Under the pieces are notes generated by a model. It saw only the letters and a list, made by a program, of their open reading frames with translations. It had not been told where the DNA came from and did no database searches. The position numbers and the translations under genes are program-made. Positions 1-12,035 of a DNA stretch of 64,000 nt are shown one piece after another (the stretch's first letter is position 1; each line of letters begins with the position of its first letter). Source of the DNA: Erythrophleum ivorense (taxonomy: Eukaryota > Streptophyta > Magnoliopsida > Fabales > Fabaceae); assembly GCA_026724425.1 (NCBI GenBank), contig JAIUCV010000009.1, positions 18,363,294 to 18,427,293 on the forward strand. The letters are read 5' to 3'.

Positions 1-384
1 CAAGTTCTCATAGGACCACAAAATACGCTAGTATGGCACAAATAGCATCATCATATGATATGATTTTTATGTTGTGGATGATAAAGACCCATTCCTAAAG
101 TGGGAACTAGATCCATTCTGCCTGAAGTTCTAAATAAGATTAATACAAAAGAATTTTCTCAGTAATATAGATAAGATTAATATAAAATAATATCCATGAA
201 GAAAGGTCAAGTAATAATTTAACAAATAGTAGATAATATAAATGGAAAGACCTATGATAAATAATTAATTTACAAGGTAACATAAACAGAGAAATATACT
301 CTTTTCATAATATTTGACATGAATTCAAAATAACAAAAACAAAGAGTAACAGAGAGTTTTATACTACCATATAACAACATTAGG
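1..384. other. Unassigned AT-rich flank left of A1
   Basis: Low-complexity AT-rich sequence with no convincing reading frame. It is the host side of the A1 insertion and appears to continue at 4019 once A1 is removed. I recognise no repeat family here. Confidence 0.4.
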
Positions 385-3300
385 TGTAACAAATGTAATT
401 TTCATAAAACAACGAAATGAGCTTTATAAAAGTAAGTCTATTGAAATGAGTTAGAAAATATTCCAAAAAATTTAGGTAGAGTCCTAGGCTCCTAAAAATT
501 ATAATTCTAAGCTCAGACGAAAAGAAAAACAGAGCTAGGATGATGAAACAAATGTGACAAAATTTGATAAAACGTAATGGCATTTTTGTAAATAAGTGTA
601 ACTTTTGGAAAAACTCATAGGAAGGCCTTTTAAATGGAAATTTTGAGTTGCCTAGGGATCTCAGAGGCCCTGAAAACCATGCGAAGCCCTGGGACAGGTA
701 AAGCCTCTCCAGTGTACTTTTTCCAATAATGGTAAACCTAAACTTTAACAGATTCATTTGGGAAGTTTTTAGCTCCAATTTAAGTGATTTCAAAAGCATT
801 TTATTAAATTGGAAACCTAAATTTTATAATGAAAAAGACAGTTCTCAAAAAGAGCTAAAAGGAAGCCAAAACGAAATTGCTATTATGGAAGGGCAAAATT
901 GGAATATTTTAAGAAAGGAAGCTTCTTGATTTCTCTTTTAAATTTACGCCTCTTCTCCCATGTGTGTAGACTGACTTAGCATTTGCCAAAAATAAAAGGG
1001 AGAAGCTCCATCTTAGGCGCACAAGAGGAAGGAAATTTTAGAGAGAGAAAGCCAAGAAAAGGTGAGAAAATCATGGAAAATTTGTGTTCTTCCTTTAGGA
1101 AATTTCTTTTCCTCCTTTCCTCCTCTCTTCCTATGAATTTGTTTGGAAGTTTGGTTCTGCTTTTGGTCCAAAACACAAGGGGGGAGTTTGAATTGCTTAA
1201 GAGGAAGCAAACCAAGGAGAAAAAGCCTTCAAACCAAGCTAGAATCCAAGGTGATTTCCTATTCTTGTAGCTTCTCCTTTTTTTCTCTTCTCTTGATGCT
1301 TGTTCGGCCTTATACAGAACCATGAGAAGGGAGGGAGTTTTGTTCAACAACAAGAGAGAAACTAGGGTTTTAGACCATAAAGAAGAGGAATATGACAAGA
1401 TATTCCAAGAAAAATTAATAGAAGTCAATGTAGGAAAGTGTTGAGTCCTTGGAAGTTTTGCAAATTCTAATTTTGTGTGAGTCTTTCTTTGGCTATTTAA
1501 GTGTTCCCTTGAGCTCCTAAGACTCCTAGAAACCTCCCTAAGTGGCTTTCCCATTAAGAAAAATTTTGAAACTCCAAGAACCCCTTCCATGGTGCTTATC
1601 TTGACCTAGCTAGGTTCAATGGGCTAGAGAGTGTTTTAATTTGTTCTAACCTTGGTTTTGGACTTTATATGATGTTAGAAGAGGGAAGGAACCATTGGAA
1701 AAAACTTAGGAGCCATAGATTGGGAGATGAGACAATAGTGTTCATAATGGTGCTTTGTGAAGCAACTTAATTCTAAGCTTGTGCAAATGATTGTGTAAGG
1801 GCTCCAAAGATTTTAAATGAGGCCAAGAGGCCTAGAAATGGAAAGAAATAGGAGCCTAGAGCTTGAATTGTGAAGGTCGCTTCAATAAGCCATTTATGGA
1901 ACCATTAGGCCACTTATGGAATCAAGTGTGTGTTTAAGAATACAATTAGTGTCTTGGCTTGCTTCAAGTGCATAATTGTGTGTTAATTGTGATGTTTAGG
2001 TCAAGAGAACCCTACTCTACTTAGGTGCTCTTGTATAACCAAGAAGGGGAAGGAACAAACCAAGTAAAGCTTGCATCAAGTTAAAGGTAGCTCTCCATCT
2101 CATTCTCCTTGCATTCTTGTGCATGTGTATGTCCTTGTATGCATGCATGTGTTTATATGATTTGAGAACATGCCACTTGATGTTTTAAGTTTGCATTGGT
2201 ACCAATGTGTGTTCTTGAATGGCTTTGGTTGTGAAATTGGCTCATAAAGGTGAGGTGATGCCAAAAGTCCCTTAATATGGGTGAGGAAATGTCAAAAGTT
2301 TTAAGGCATGGCTGAGACAAGGCCAAAAGTCTCTTGGATAGGTAAGGCCAAGTCAAAAGTTCCTAAGCTAAGGGTGAGGAAAATCCAAAAGTTCTAAAAT
2401 TAGGGTGAGGCAAAACCAAAAGTCCCTAGAGCATATTCTTGAATTGAAAATAAATTGGTGGCATGAAAGCATGTGTTCTTGCATGTTTATGTTGAGACAT
2501 ATTCCAAAAGTGTGCCTTTGATGTATGTATGCCTTGAATGTGTGTGTGAATGGGTGTGTGAACTATTTAGATCCTAAGAATCTCACTCCCTTTCCTTCCT
2601 TTATCCCTATGACTCTAGGTGGCTCTCAAGAATCGAGAAATGCAAGCCAAGCATCTTAAAGAGATCATAACTTCACTTTTATGTAGTTTCTTTTGTACTT
2701 AATGGAAAAAGTGGCTATGTAAATATTATTTTTGAGTTATAGATCATTGAACAATTGTAATATCATATGTAAATGATGTATGGACCTTAGATGGTGTTAA
2801 AGTAATGAAAATGTGAAATTTGACCATGGAATGACTTGTGATAATTGCGTATCCTTAGGTATGGATGGCCAAATTGAGTTGCATGAGATTTGAGACCACT
2901 TGGGCAGTTCATAAAAGTCACATTTATGCTTTTAAACTTGCCCAAGAGGTGCCAAACCATTAAGGAAGCCATTTGGACAAAGTTGACATCTTGAAAGAGG
3001 CAAAAGAGACCAATTTGGCGAGCTATATCACTTTCTATCCAAATGAGCTCGTCTTGGTCTAAAATTTGGCCTGCATCTCGAGCTTGTTGATAGCTTTTTG
3101 AGAAGCTAAAGTGGGTATTATTTGGAGGTCTATGGAATTTTTGGAAAATTTTTGAAGTAGGAAAATTTTCTAGTTTTTGGTCTATGTACTGTACAATTGG
3201 TTTGAAAATGAATATGCATTATTCATGGAACAAACGATGTCCAATTGCCATGAAATTTTATAAAGAGAAACTAGACCATCCTAGTGACTTGCATCAACTA

Positions 3301-4018
3301 GAAGCACCTTATTTGGAAGTCTAGAGAGAAAGATATGAATTTTTGAAATTGCTATTCTATTCTAGGCGTACCTCCAAACCCGTGTTACTGTTTGATTAAT
3401 TTTTTAGGGTTTGAATGCTCTTGTATTGGTCTAAAACTATTTTTCCTCTCTAGTTAACATCTATAGGATTCCAAATTGTATAGAATTCATGAAAAGGATT
3501 TTTTTTGAATTAGTTATGAATTTCCAAAGTTTATATTAGTAAGTTGTATTAGATTTCTGGACAGCTCAACCTCCTTGTCTTTTCTGTTGTCAAGCATGGC
3601 CCAAGTGAGCTTTTCATGACTGGAAATTATTATTTATGTAAATTTGACATCTAGAGCTTTCCAAAAAGTGATGGTTTGTATGAATTTTATTTTTTTTACA
3701 TTTAGTTATGATTTTTAAATTTCCCCTAAAATTTGCCATTGTACAGATGTGAAGAATGAGTACAAATCCAGGGTTCTTTAGCGTAAAACTATGGATTACT
3801 TGATATTTTGCATTGTTTCTAATTTGTACAAATGGTGAGTGGCTAGAGAATGTTGTTGGATAGTCCACAGGGCCTACATAATGCGAATTGAAGAAATTGA
3901 ACTCTGACGTAACGCAAATTAAACGTAATATTTTTATACTTTTCATGTATTTTCACCAAGAATGTGTATAATTGATGTGAATAGTGGAGTAAGATGGTAG
4001 AAAATATATGCTATGATA
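385..4018 (+). mobile_element. Family A solo LTR, copy A1
   Basis: The element starts TGTAACAAATG and ends in ATATGCTATGATA, which aligns with the family end ATATGGTATTACA seen at the far side of A9 (read in reverse at 49011). The flanking 5-mers are ttagg (380-384) and tcagg (4019-4023), matching at four of five bases, as expected for an old target-site duplication. The length is 3634 bp, in the family range of 3.35-3.85 kb. The + strand is taken as sense because copies with a TATA box have it downstream of this end. There is no coding region. The reading frames at 976-1590 and 3614-3946 lie in LTR sequence shared with other copies, where they are not kept open, so I treat them as chance. 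The right boundary is the least certain of the family. Confidence 0.75.
2245..2429 (+). repeat. Degenerate 36-nt tandem repeat in A1
   Basis: About five to six head-to-tail units of 34-38 nt, each carrying GTGAG then about ten bases then CCAAAAGT. The same array occupies the same place in other family A copies, in A7 (48700-48852), A9 (50591-50773, reverse) and A13 (58501-58684, reverse). A variant with CCAAGAACCC occurs in A2 (about 6101-6262), A3 (about 13670-13855), A4 (about 19130-19318), A5 (about 28975-29165), A10 (about 52775-52965) and A11 (about 54920-55037). Units are contiguous with no unique spacers. Confidence 0.75.
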
Positions 4019-4340
4019 TCAGGAAAACTTCAGGATTTTGCATATGTAAATAGAACACAATTTAAATACAAGATATCAATAGAATCAAAGTTCATCAAAT
4101 GCAAGATATTGCAAGATATCCATATGCACAGAATACAGAAGATATAACAAACAACATTTATTTAGATTGACCATTAGACTTCAAAGATTGCCAAGCTCAA
4201 TACCCATATCATGTTATACTATCATGACTTAGCAAGCTCACCCCTGCTTTTTTCACTAAGGCGTTCCCCAGTGGCTACCCAAGCAAAGTCATATAAAAAT
4301 ATCACAATGTCATCCAAGCTATCATTTGATCAAGATATAA
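4019..4340. other. Unassigned flank between A1 and A2
   Basis: AT-rich sequence without a gene. It ends in the TSD tataa (4336-4340) of A2 and resumes at 10190. No family recognised. Confidence 0.4.
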
Positions 4341-4881
4341 TGTAATGTCCAGTTTTCGTCAAACGATGGAAACATATATGTTTTAAAAGCAAGTCCCCTA
4401 AAATGAATTAGTTAATGTCTTGAAAAATTTATGTAGCATTCTAGACTCCTAAAAATGAGAATCCCAGGCTTAGACGAACAGAAAAATGGAGCTAGAATGA
4501 AGAAACAAAATATTGATGAAACATAATGGCAATTTTGTAATTTTGAGAAAATTTTAGAATTCTCATAGGAAGAATTTCTAAATGGCAAAATTGAATTGCC
4601 CAGGGTTCTCAAAGGCCCTGAAAACCATAGGAAGCCCCAAGACAGTTAAAACCCCTCCGGTGTACATTTTCTAATGTCAGTTACACCCCGAACTTTGATG
4701 AATTTGTTCGGAAAGGTTTTAGCTCAAATTTGAGTAATTCCAATGGCATTTTATTAACTTGAAACCTAAATTTTACAATAAAAAAGACGGTTCTCAAAAA
4801 GGAGCTAAAATGAACTAAAAACAAAATTGCCAAGATGAAGGGATGAAATTGGAATTTTTGAAAAGTTCTTCCTAACCTAGC

Positions 4882-4892
4882 TATATATATAT
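4882..4892 (+). promoter_or_regulatory. TATA box of A2
   Basis: The run TATATATATAT lies 541 bp from the LTR start, followed by a pyrimidine-rich stretch and a leader. TATA elements sit at 549 bp in A3, 593 bp in A4, 578 bp in A8 and 560 bp in A14, so the position is conserved even though some copies (A1, A7, A10, A13) have lost it. Confidence 0.6.
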
Positions 4893-6421
4893 GTCACACC
4901 ATACCTCCTCCTTCATTTAGCCACATTCATTTCTGCCCTAAACTAGAGAAGAGAGCTAGGGTTTGAGGTGCACAAGGAGGAGAAGAAATGGAAGAGAAAA
5001 ATAAGGAAAAGGGTATGGATTTTCGTAGTTTTTCATGCTTTCTCTTTAGCAAACTCCTTATCCTCTATCTTCCCTTCTTTTCTATGATTTTATTGAAGTT
5101 CTTGGATCTATTTAAAGGGCAGAACAGAGGTGAAATTTTCGGATTTGTGGAGAGGAGGCCAAGAAAAGGAAGACTCATCCAAGAAATCAAGGAAAAACAA
5201 GGTAAATTTTCATTTTAAGGTAGCCACCTCTTGTTCCCTTCTTCTCCTTGGTATGTCCCACCTAGAGAGCTTCAAGAAGACATGGATTTTGGGTAGAACC
5301 AAGGGTGAACCTTAGGGAATTGAGTGTGAAAAATAAGAATATGTAAGGAAAACAACAAACTAGCTATTAGATTTCAAGATAGAAAACCTAAGGTTTCAAG
5401 TGTCCTTTACAAAATCTGCTTTGACACAATGATTCCTAGACCTAAATGAATGTTTGGATAAGCACCTAAGATCCCTAGAAGGCTTCTCACATACATCTTC
5501 CATCAAGAAAACAAAGAAAACTCCAAAGGTGCCAAGAAGGAGCATAGCCTCAAGCTAAGGGACTTGGAGCACCTAGGGGTAGTTTTAATTTGCTCCAAGC
5601 TTATTTTTGAGTCATATATAATGGAAGAGGATGAGAGAAAGCCTTGGAAAAATTTTAGAAACCATACAAAGTGAGATGGCATTATAGGTTCCATAATATG
5701 ACCTAAAGAAGCAACATGTAGTTAGGCTCCTTGTTTTAATTGTGTGATGACTCCAAGAGGCTCAAAAGGAGTCAAGAATCATAAATGAAAGGAAAGAATG
5801 GAGCCTAGAACTCAATTAATGGATGTTACTTCATTAGGTGCATTTTGGAACCACAAAAAGGCTATTAGACCAAGTTAGTGTTTAAGGAAGATGTGTAGCT
5901 TTAAATGGTTCCAAGAGCATAATTGGTTCCTATTTTATGTATGTAGGCCAAGAGAAACAAGCCTCCCATCATTGTGAGTGTGTGTATGTGTGTTTCAAGC
6001 CATGAAAAGTGTTATAGCATGTGCATAGGTATTATGTTACCATGAAGTGATATTATGTTTTCAAATGATGTTTTATATGCTTGCCTTAGTTTGCTTGAGG
6101 GTGGAGAAGCCAAAAACCTTCTAGCCATGGTGAGAATGAGCCAAGAACCCTTGAGAATGGTTGAGACAAAGATTAGAGTCTCCTAAGAGTAAAGCTTAGT
6201 TCAAGGCCTTTAAGAAAAATAGTGAGTGTAATTCTAATAACCTTAAAGTGAATGGGTGAGGCTAATCCACTTACTTGGCAAGCCTATATATGCTTTGAAT
6301 GACTTGTTCAAATGCTAAGAATACTTATTGAATGATTATACATTCCATTATGCTCATGTATGCATTTTTAAGACTTGAATTGTTTTCTTTATGTATGATT
6401 GAAAGGGAGATGAACTATTAG

Positions 6422-6434
6422 GATTCTTTGAATC
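6422..6434 (+). other. Hairpin of the putative LTR 3'-processing module (A2)
   Basis: GATTCTTTGAATC forms a 5-bp stem with a TTT loop and is followed by TCATTCCC and, some 30 nt later, CATGCTAGG. The same hairpin is intact in A3 (13504-13516), A5 (28816-28828), A7 (61042-61054), A8 (43093-43105), A9 (50438-50450), A11 (54761-54773) and A13 (58358-58370). It is degraded in A1, A4 and A10. It sits about 2.1 kb into the LTR. I infer a link to RNA 3'-end formation because D and E have an equivalent. Confidence 0.5.
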
Positions 6435-7476
6435 TCATTCCCTCCTTTCCAATGTCTTAACATGCTAGGATGACTAAATGAGCAAGGTAATGGAAGCCAC
6501 CAAGTTGGGAGATGAAAGATTGACAACAAGATGTATTGTTTTGTTCAATTTATAGCCATATGAGTGGTCCATGATGTAATACATTATTGTAAATGTCCTA
6601 TGAACTTATGACCATATGTAAATATGCAAATGTATCATGTACAAATGAGATTTAATGTTTTATGTATGATATACTGCATTTTGGACATTAGAGAGCAAGA
6701 CTTGTATGTTCTTATGCATGACTTAAGGTAAGAGAGTGAGTTTTAATTTTTGGGTTTATACACCTTTGAGACATGTCTAGCAGACCATTTTGGTGCTTTC
6801 CCACATGCTCAAGTGGCTATGGTTGCCTTAGAAATCAAAATGGACCATTTGGACCCATTATGAGACACAAAAATGACTATTTTGCAACCCAATATCAAAA
6901 TCTGACCAAATGAATGAATTTGCTCATGAAATTTGGCATGCATATATATCTTATCCAGAGTTTTTTGGGAAGTGAAAGATCAAATTATTTAGAGCTCTAT
7001 GGAATTAATTATGATTTTTCAAAGTTGACATTTTTCTGCTGAATTGATGCAGACACTTTTCATTTGGTCAATTTCTTTGGTTGTATCATTCGAGAGTCAA
7101 ATGATGTACAATGCTCATGAAATTGTATTGGAATAAACAAGACATAATAAAATTTACGTGGCCACTGAGATCTCCCAATTGGACCTCTGAGTAGCGAGAT
7201 ATAAATTTTTGAAGTTGGAGGACAGTACCAGTAATGATAGTCAACCTCTAGTACTATTCATTCAATTTCTAGTAGCTAGCAGTCTTTGTTGTGGTCTAAA
7301 TTTATTTCTAACATAAAGTAGACATCTGTAGCTTTCCATAATGGTAAAGTATGCTTGATTTTGATTTTTCTAGAATTAGTTATGATTTTCAAAGTTTATG
7401 ACAGTAATATGGAAATCCAACCCAAGGCTGGATCATTGATTTTCATGTATACCATTCACTTGCATGAGTTCTAGGC

Positions 7477-9967
7477 TGAGTGGCTCGTCGCACAACCTTC
7501 AAAATAATACTAGGTTGATAAAATATGTAGCGAATGGCACAACCTAGGTCATCTCCCTTGGAATTGGCGTTCAATGTTTAATTGATTTTTCTAAATATTA
7601 AAAGACTCTAAAAATTCCTAAACTAAGGGGGTTTTGATTTAATTAAACTAAGCAAAAACTAAATTGAATTAAAATTCCTAATTGCTATCTAATTTGGTGA
7701 ATTTTGGTTGAAAAATGGACTTGTGACTAGCTTTGGATTCGCCCCTTGGTATCCACTATCCTTATCCTAATCTAATTGTAATTGATTTTGGTCTAAGAGT
7801 TCCTAATCGTGTTCATAACAATTAATCTTGGGTAACCACTCAAGATTCAAGAGATTAACTATCTAATGTTGAATTGAAACCTCACATCCAAATTAAATTG
7901 TCAATTCTTGTTTTAGGATCAATGAACACTCAATTTGATTGACCTCTGAATCATCCTAAATATTTAATTAACCAATTAAACATTAAGGAATCTTCAATTT
8001 AAACAAATAAGCACATAATCTTACTCATGTATTTTATCGAACACCTTCGAAGCATACATGGGAATTCAGACAATATTGAAATTAATCAGATTAATTAATC
8101 AACAAAAATACTTCCCAATTAGTGTCTAACCAGCCACTAATTATAATTACACAAATTCCCTATCAAATACAACTTAACCAAGACAATAAATGAAAGAGAA
8201 AAAGTGTAGGAAAAATAAGGAAATTCTTAGCCAAAATTCTGAATTATTCTTCCATGGATTCAAGCTTCTCTAAGAGCTTCCTCCTTGCTAGCCTCAAGAT
8301 GAACTAAAGCTTCATGGGATGTAGATGGAATGGAGTGGAGTGGAGAGAAGAGGATGGAGTGGACGATGGAATGGAAGAATGGATGGTGTATAGATGGACG
8401 ATGAATGGTGTCCCTTGAATGAATGAATGGCTTGATATATATAAGCATGAATTTCCGGAAATATAGAGACGTGGATGTGCTGGAGAGACGTGAATAATCA
8501 AAGGCGTGAATGGAGGATGCGTGAATATGCTGGATGCTTGCTTCCCCTCACGTTTTGTTTTAATGATTCCACGTGCTCACATGCAGCCTCTTTCTTATGT
8601 ATTATGCTTGGATCTGAACTCTTGCTTCCTTTAAACCCCACGTGCTCAGCTGCTTCTCTTAAACTCAAGCTGCCCACGTTGTTTTCTAATCTCAAAGCTC
8701 AGGCTTCTTCATTCTTTCTTCGTTTAGCTACTGTGCTTCCTAATTTTTCCACGTTAGACCCACACTCGAGCTTCTTTTCGTGTTTCTGCCTTGCAATCCA
8801 TTACTTCCAGCCTTTTCACATTAAAACTGCAGTTCAGCATTTTATTTTCCACGTGATATGCTCAAGTGTTTCTGCATGTGTGTATAGGTGTGGGTCCCGC
8901 TGTTTATTTTATTATATTTTACATGTTCTTCTACTGTTTCTGCAGCTCTTCTTCATCTCGCATTAACCACGTTCTGCCCAGTTCAGCTCGTTCTTCTCCC
9001 ATCTCATGCAAGTTCAGCTCGTGCAGCCCAGCTTCATCTGTTGCCTCCATTTCCAGTGTCTTCCATCGTCTTCCTCAACTTGTTTTCAGCTGTTTCTGCG
9101 TGAGTGTGAGCTCAGCTGGTGCTTCCTCGTGCTTCTTCACTTAACCTTCAGCTCTCAAGCTTTCTGTTGCATGTTCTCCAGCTAGCTCGAGCTTCTCTTC
9201 TTCATTCTGCAGCTTTTCAGCGTGATTCCTTTGTTCTGCAGCTCCTTGCTTGTGTTAGCTAGCAACTCTAAGAATCCATAGCTTTTCCGGCTGAACTTCT
9301 TTTCCATGAGTTCCTTCAACCCGTGGCAAGCTTCCTTTCCACGTAGCTTCTTAGCTTCTTCATGCGTGTAGCTCGTAGCTCTTTTTCTTCTTGCTTACGT
9401 GCTGCTGTACCCATTTAATTCTTTCTCACGTAGTCTTTCATGCTTAGCTTCATGATCTTGTGGCTTCACCTCACGTGTTTCTTTGCATGTGTGAATGATG
9501 TGCAACCTTGTGAATGAATGGACGTAGGAATAAGGTGAAAGTGCAGCATGATTATGTAACGTGAGTGACCATAGCTTCATGTGAATGTGCATGCATATAA
9601 TGTATGCAATGAGAGAGCATCCCATTCATGTGCCAACCACAATTCATTCTCCCATTTTTAAGCTATAACAAGAAGTACAATTGAGCCCTAATTCTTCCCC
9701 TTCTCTTCTCTAACTCAAGTTCTCATTCGAACATCATTTAGCCATTGAAATCTACATAAAAGAATGAAAAGTGTTAAGTAGAAATAGCCAAAAAATTATT
9801 GAAAAGGAATTCATGCATTAAAACTCAATAATTTTGCAAATTAATTCCTAAGGTGCAAAAATGGCCACTAAAATCAATTATCCACCTAAGTAAATCCATT
9901 AAGCCTTATTTAACATTTAAAATACTTAAGTTAGGGGGATTAAAACATATAAAATTCATGCTTATCA
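7477..9967 (-). mobile_element. Family B solo LTR, copy B1, inside A2
   Basis: On the + strand it starts TGAGTGGCTCG and ends TGCTTATCA. The TSD taggc is exact at 7472-7476 and 9968-9972. Length is 2491 bp. Its sense strand is minus: the reverse complement resembles the 5' LTR of the gag-pol element G at both ends, including a shared GATGACCTAGGTT near the 3' end. The middle (about 8550-9480) is crowded with ACGT cores and several CACGTG boxes. A possible TATA (reverse strand) lies near 8434-8445. Reading frames such as 8475-8966 run antisense through this C/T-rich part and are treated as chance. Confidence 0.88.
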
Positions 9968-10189
9968 TAGGCCACTTATTAGGATGGTTATGAGTTGTAC
10001 TTGTGTAATTAAATATGAAAATGAGATAAATGAATTTATATGATCCACAGGATATTGAATGAAAAATTTATCCACTATGCAATACAAAATAATTGAATAT
10101 TCTTAATGCTCTTTCTTTGGAAACTTGTGTAATTCTTGAGAATAAGCTTAGACAAGGAATGAGATGAGCTATATAAACATGGTGTTACA

Positions 10190-12035
10190 TATAATAGGTA
10201 TATTCAGAAAAGAACTGCCTTGCACAACTCTGTGCATAAATAATCATAATAGCAAAATAGCATACTGGAGTCTGAAAAATTATATTAAAATACTTAAAAT
10301 TATCCTTTCACTTTTCTAAGTCCGGACTTATCTTAAGAGACCTATCCAGTGTCCAAAATAGTCCATAAATCAAGGTCTAATGTCAAGGTACAGAATAAGG
10401 TCTAGTATAGCCATAAAAGGCTCTCTTAGGTATACAAGAAGCTCAATAAAGCCCAGTAAGTCCAAACGGGTCCAAAATATCCAAATGATCCTCACTAGTC
10501 CTAATTAGTATTTTAGATATTTTTAAGTATCTTTCTTAATTAAAATTGGACATCTAGCACAATAGCAACTATCCAGTGGCCAACTCTAACACACACAGAG
10601 CTCATCCCCTGAATAAGGTAACTCTACCATAATATATATATGCCTATCCTTTACCAAACAATCCATATTCATTAAATTAGACAATAAATAGTATATCAAT
10701 ATAGCAAGCAACACAATCTTGAACACATATTTACCGTATATTCCACTTTTGACATAATGCTTCATAAATTTCTAACGATCACAAATAGGCTCCAAATTTT
10801 ACAAAATAAATATCAACATAATCTAGAAAATATATAGAACATATTAGACCACATAAATCATCCAAAACACATCAAAAAAGATAAGTAAAAATTCAAGAAG
10901 CTCTTGGTCAACACTTTTTTCTCAAAAAGTTGACTTTTTATATAGTGATCTATAATTCACCAAAATTTCACCATAAGCCTTATTTTTTATGTAGATTAAC
11001 CTAATTTAGTTATATTTTAGAAAACTCTTCCCTAGGTGTCTCTAATGGTCTTGGCCAAACCTAGGTGTTAAGGTGTGTGTGTGATTTTGCTTTATTTTCA
11101 TGTCACCAAGTAGCTATACATACATATTCAAGGGAGGTGAACAAAAGCTCTCGACCAATTTCTAGAAGTTTCATATATTTTCTATATTTCTATTGAAATG
11201 AAATTCAAGGGTTTCTTGTTAAAATTTTCATGAAAATCAAGATTATATTAATCTATCTCTTCTTTAAGTTTTCTCCCATTATTCTCTCATTTATTTTCTC
11301 TTTAGTTTCTTCCATATCTTCTTGAAATTCGACGTTCCATAACTTGTAGAAAAATTTCTAAGAAGAGGAATTTTCTTGAATGACATGAATCTATTAGTTA
11401 CATATGCATATTCTCCATCTTTTCTTAGCTTGGATTTATGAAAACAACAAAATTCTCAATCTCATCTTACCATGGCCAAGATGCAAAGAGGAAGGGAAGG
11501 GAAAAATTCTTGGAGAAAAATAGAAGAAAAATCAAGAAGAAGAGAGTTTATCTATGTTACCTTTAAATTTGCAGTGTTTCTTTCACCCGATAGCTTTTTC
11601 TTCTTCTTCCTCCTTTCTTACCATGAGTCTTTTTCTTCCCTTCTTCCTTGTTATGGCGAAATGGGTGTGTGTGTGTGTGTGGCGTGAATGTGTGTGTATG
11701 TATTCTTGTAAATTTTATTTCCAAATAGATGGTTAGGATTGAATAATTCACATCCTAAAATTTTGCAACTATAATAAAAATAACAGAGGAAGGATAACAA
11801 GGAACAATCTTAAGAAATAGTAGAAACTACCCTGATAATTATGAACTAACCGAGTTCAATAGCACAAAAAAGAGTCTTACTGGTAATGTTGAATAAACAA
11901 AAAATGGAGAAACCAACAAACCAATGATAATAAAGCCAAGATAGTGACACATTGACATCTCATTCCTTCACAATACACATTCGCTATTTGGTCATGGTGT
12001 GGTACTTTATCTAGCTATGAGAATTAGTAAGGAGT
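10190..12035. other. Unassigned noncoding flank between A2 and A3
   Basis: Continuation of the sequence that A2 interrupted. It is AT-rich and noncoding, with loosely repeated words such as GTCCAAAATA and CCAAAT around 10340-10500 and a C/T-rich stretch near 11250-11660. It may be an old, decayed LTR, but I could not define ends or orientation. It closes with the TSD ggagt (12031-12035) of A3. Confidence 0.35.
11664..11681 (+). repeat. (GT)n microsatellite
   Basis: About nine GT dinucleotides, followed by a second, interrupted GT-rich run to about 11702. The reading frames across it consist of alternating Val/Cys or His/Thr and are not genes. Confidence 0.85.

Larger units (their letters stand above)
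4341..10189 (+). mobile_element. Family A solo LTR, copy A2, split by B1
   Basis: The element starts TGTAATGTCC at 4341 and ends GGTGTTACA at 10189. The 5-bp TSD tataa is exact at 4336-4340 and 10190-10194. Removing the nested family B LTR with its TSD (7477-9972) leaves 3353 bp. The visible parts are 4341-7476 and 9973-10189. Sense is +, with a TATA box 541 bp in at 4882-4892, a C/A-rich leader after it, the tandem repeat at about 6101-6262 and the hairpin at 6422-6434. There is no internal region, primer-binding site or coding sequence, so it is either a solo LTR left by recombination or a unit that never had an interior. Confidence 0.88.

Noticed and set aside
976..1590. A 204-codon reading frame on the minus strand
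   Set aside because: It lies in the leader part of A1, antisense to the LTR, and the matching place in A2, A10 and A14 is not open. No recognised domain.
385..4018. Family A as a DNA transposon with TGTAAC inverted ends
   Set aside because: The inverted part is only about 6-9 bp, TSDs are 5 bp, termini are TG/CA, and a TATA box and hairpin are arranged as in an LTR. An LTR origin fits better.
8475..8966. A 163-codon frame rich in Ser, Cys and Phe
   Set aside because: It runs antisense through the C/T-rich centre of B1; the same place in B2 has no matching frame. Composition explains it.
11472..11751. Short overlapping frames next to the GT microsatellite
   Set aside because: The peptides are made of Val/Cys or His/Thr runs from the dinucleotide repeat; no domain or conservation.
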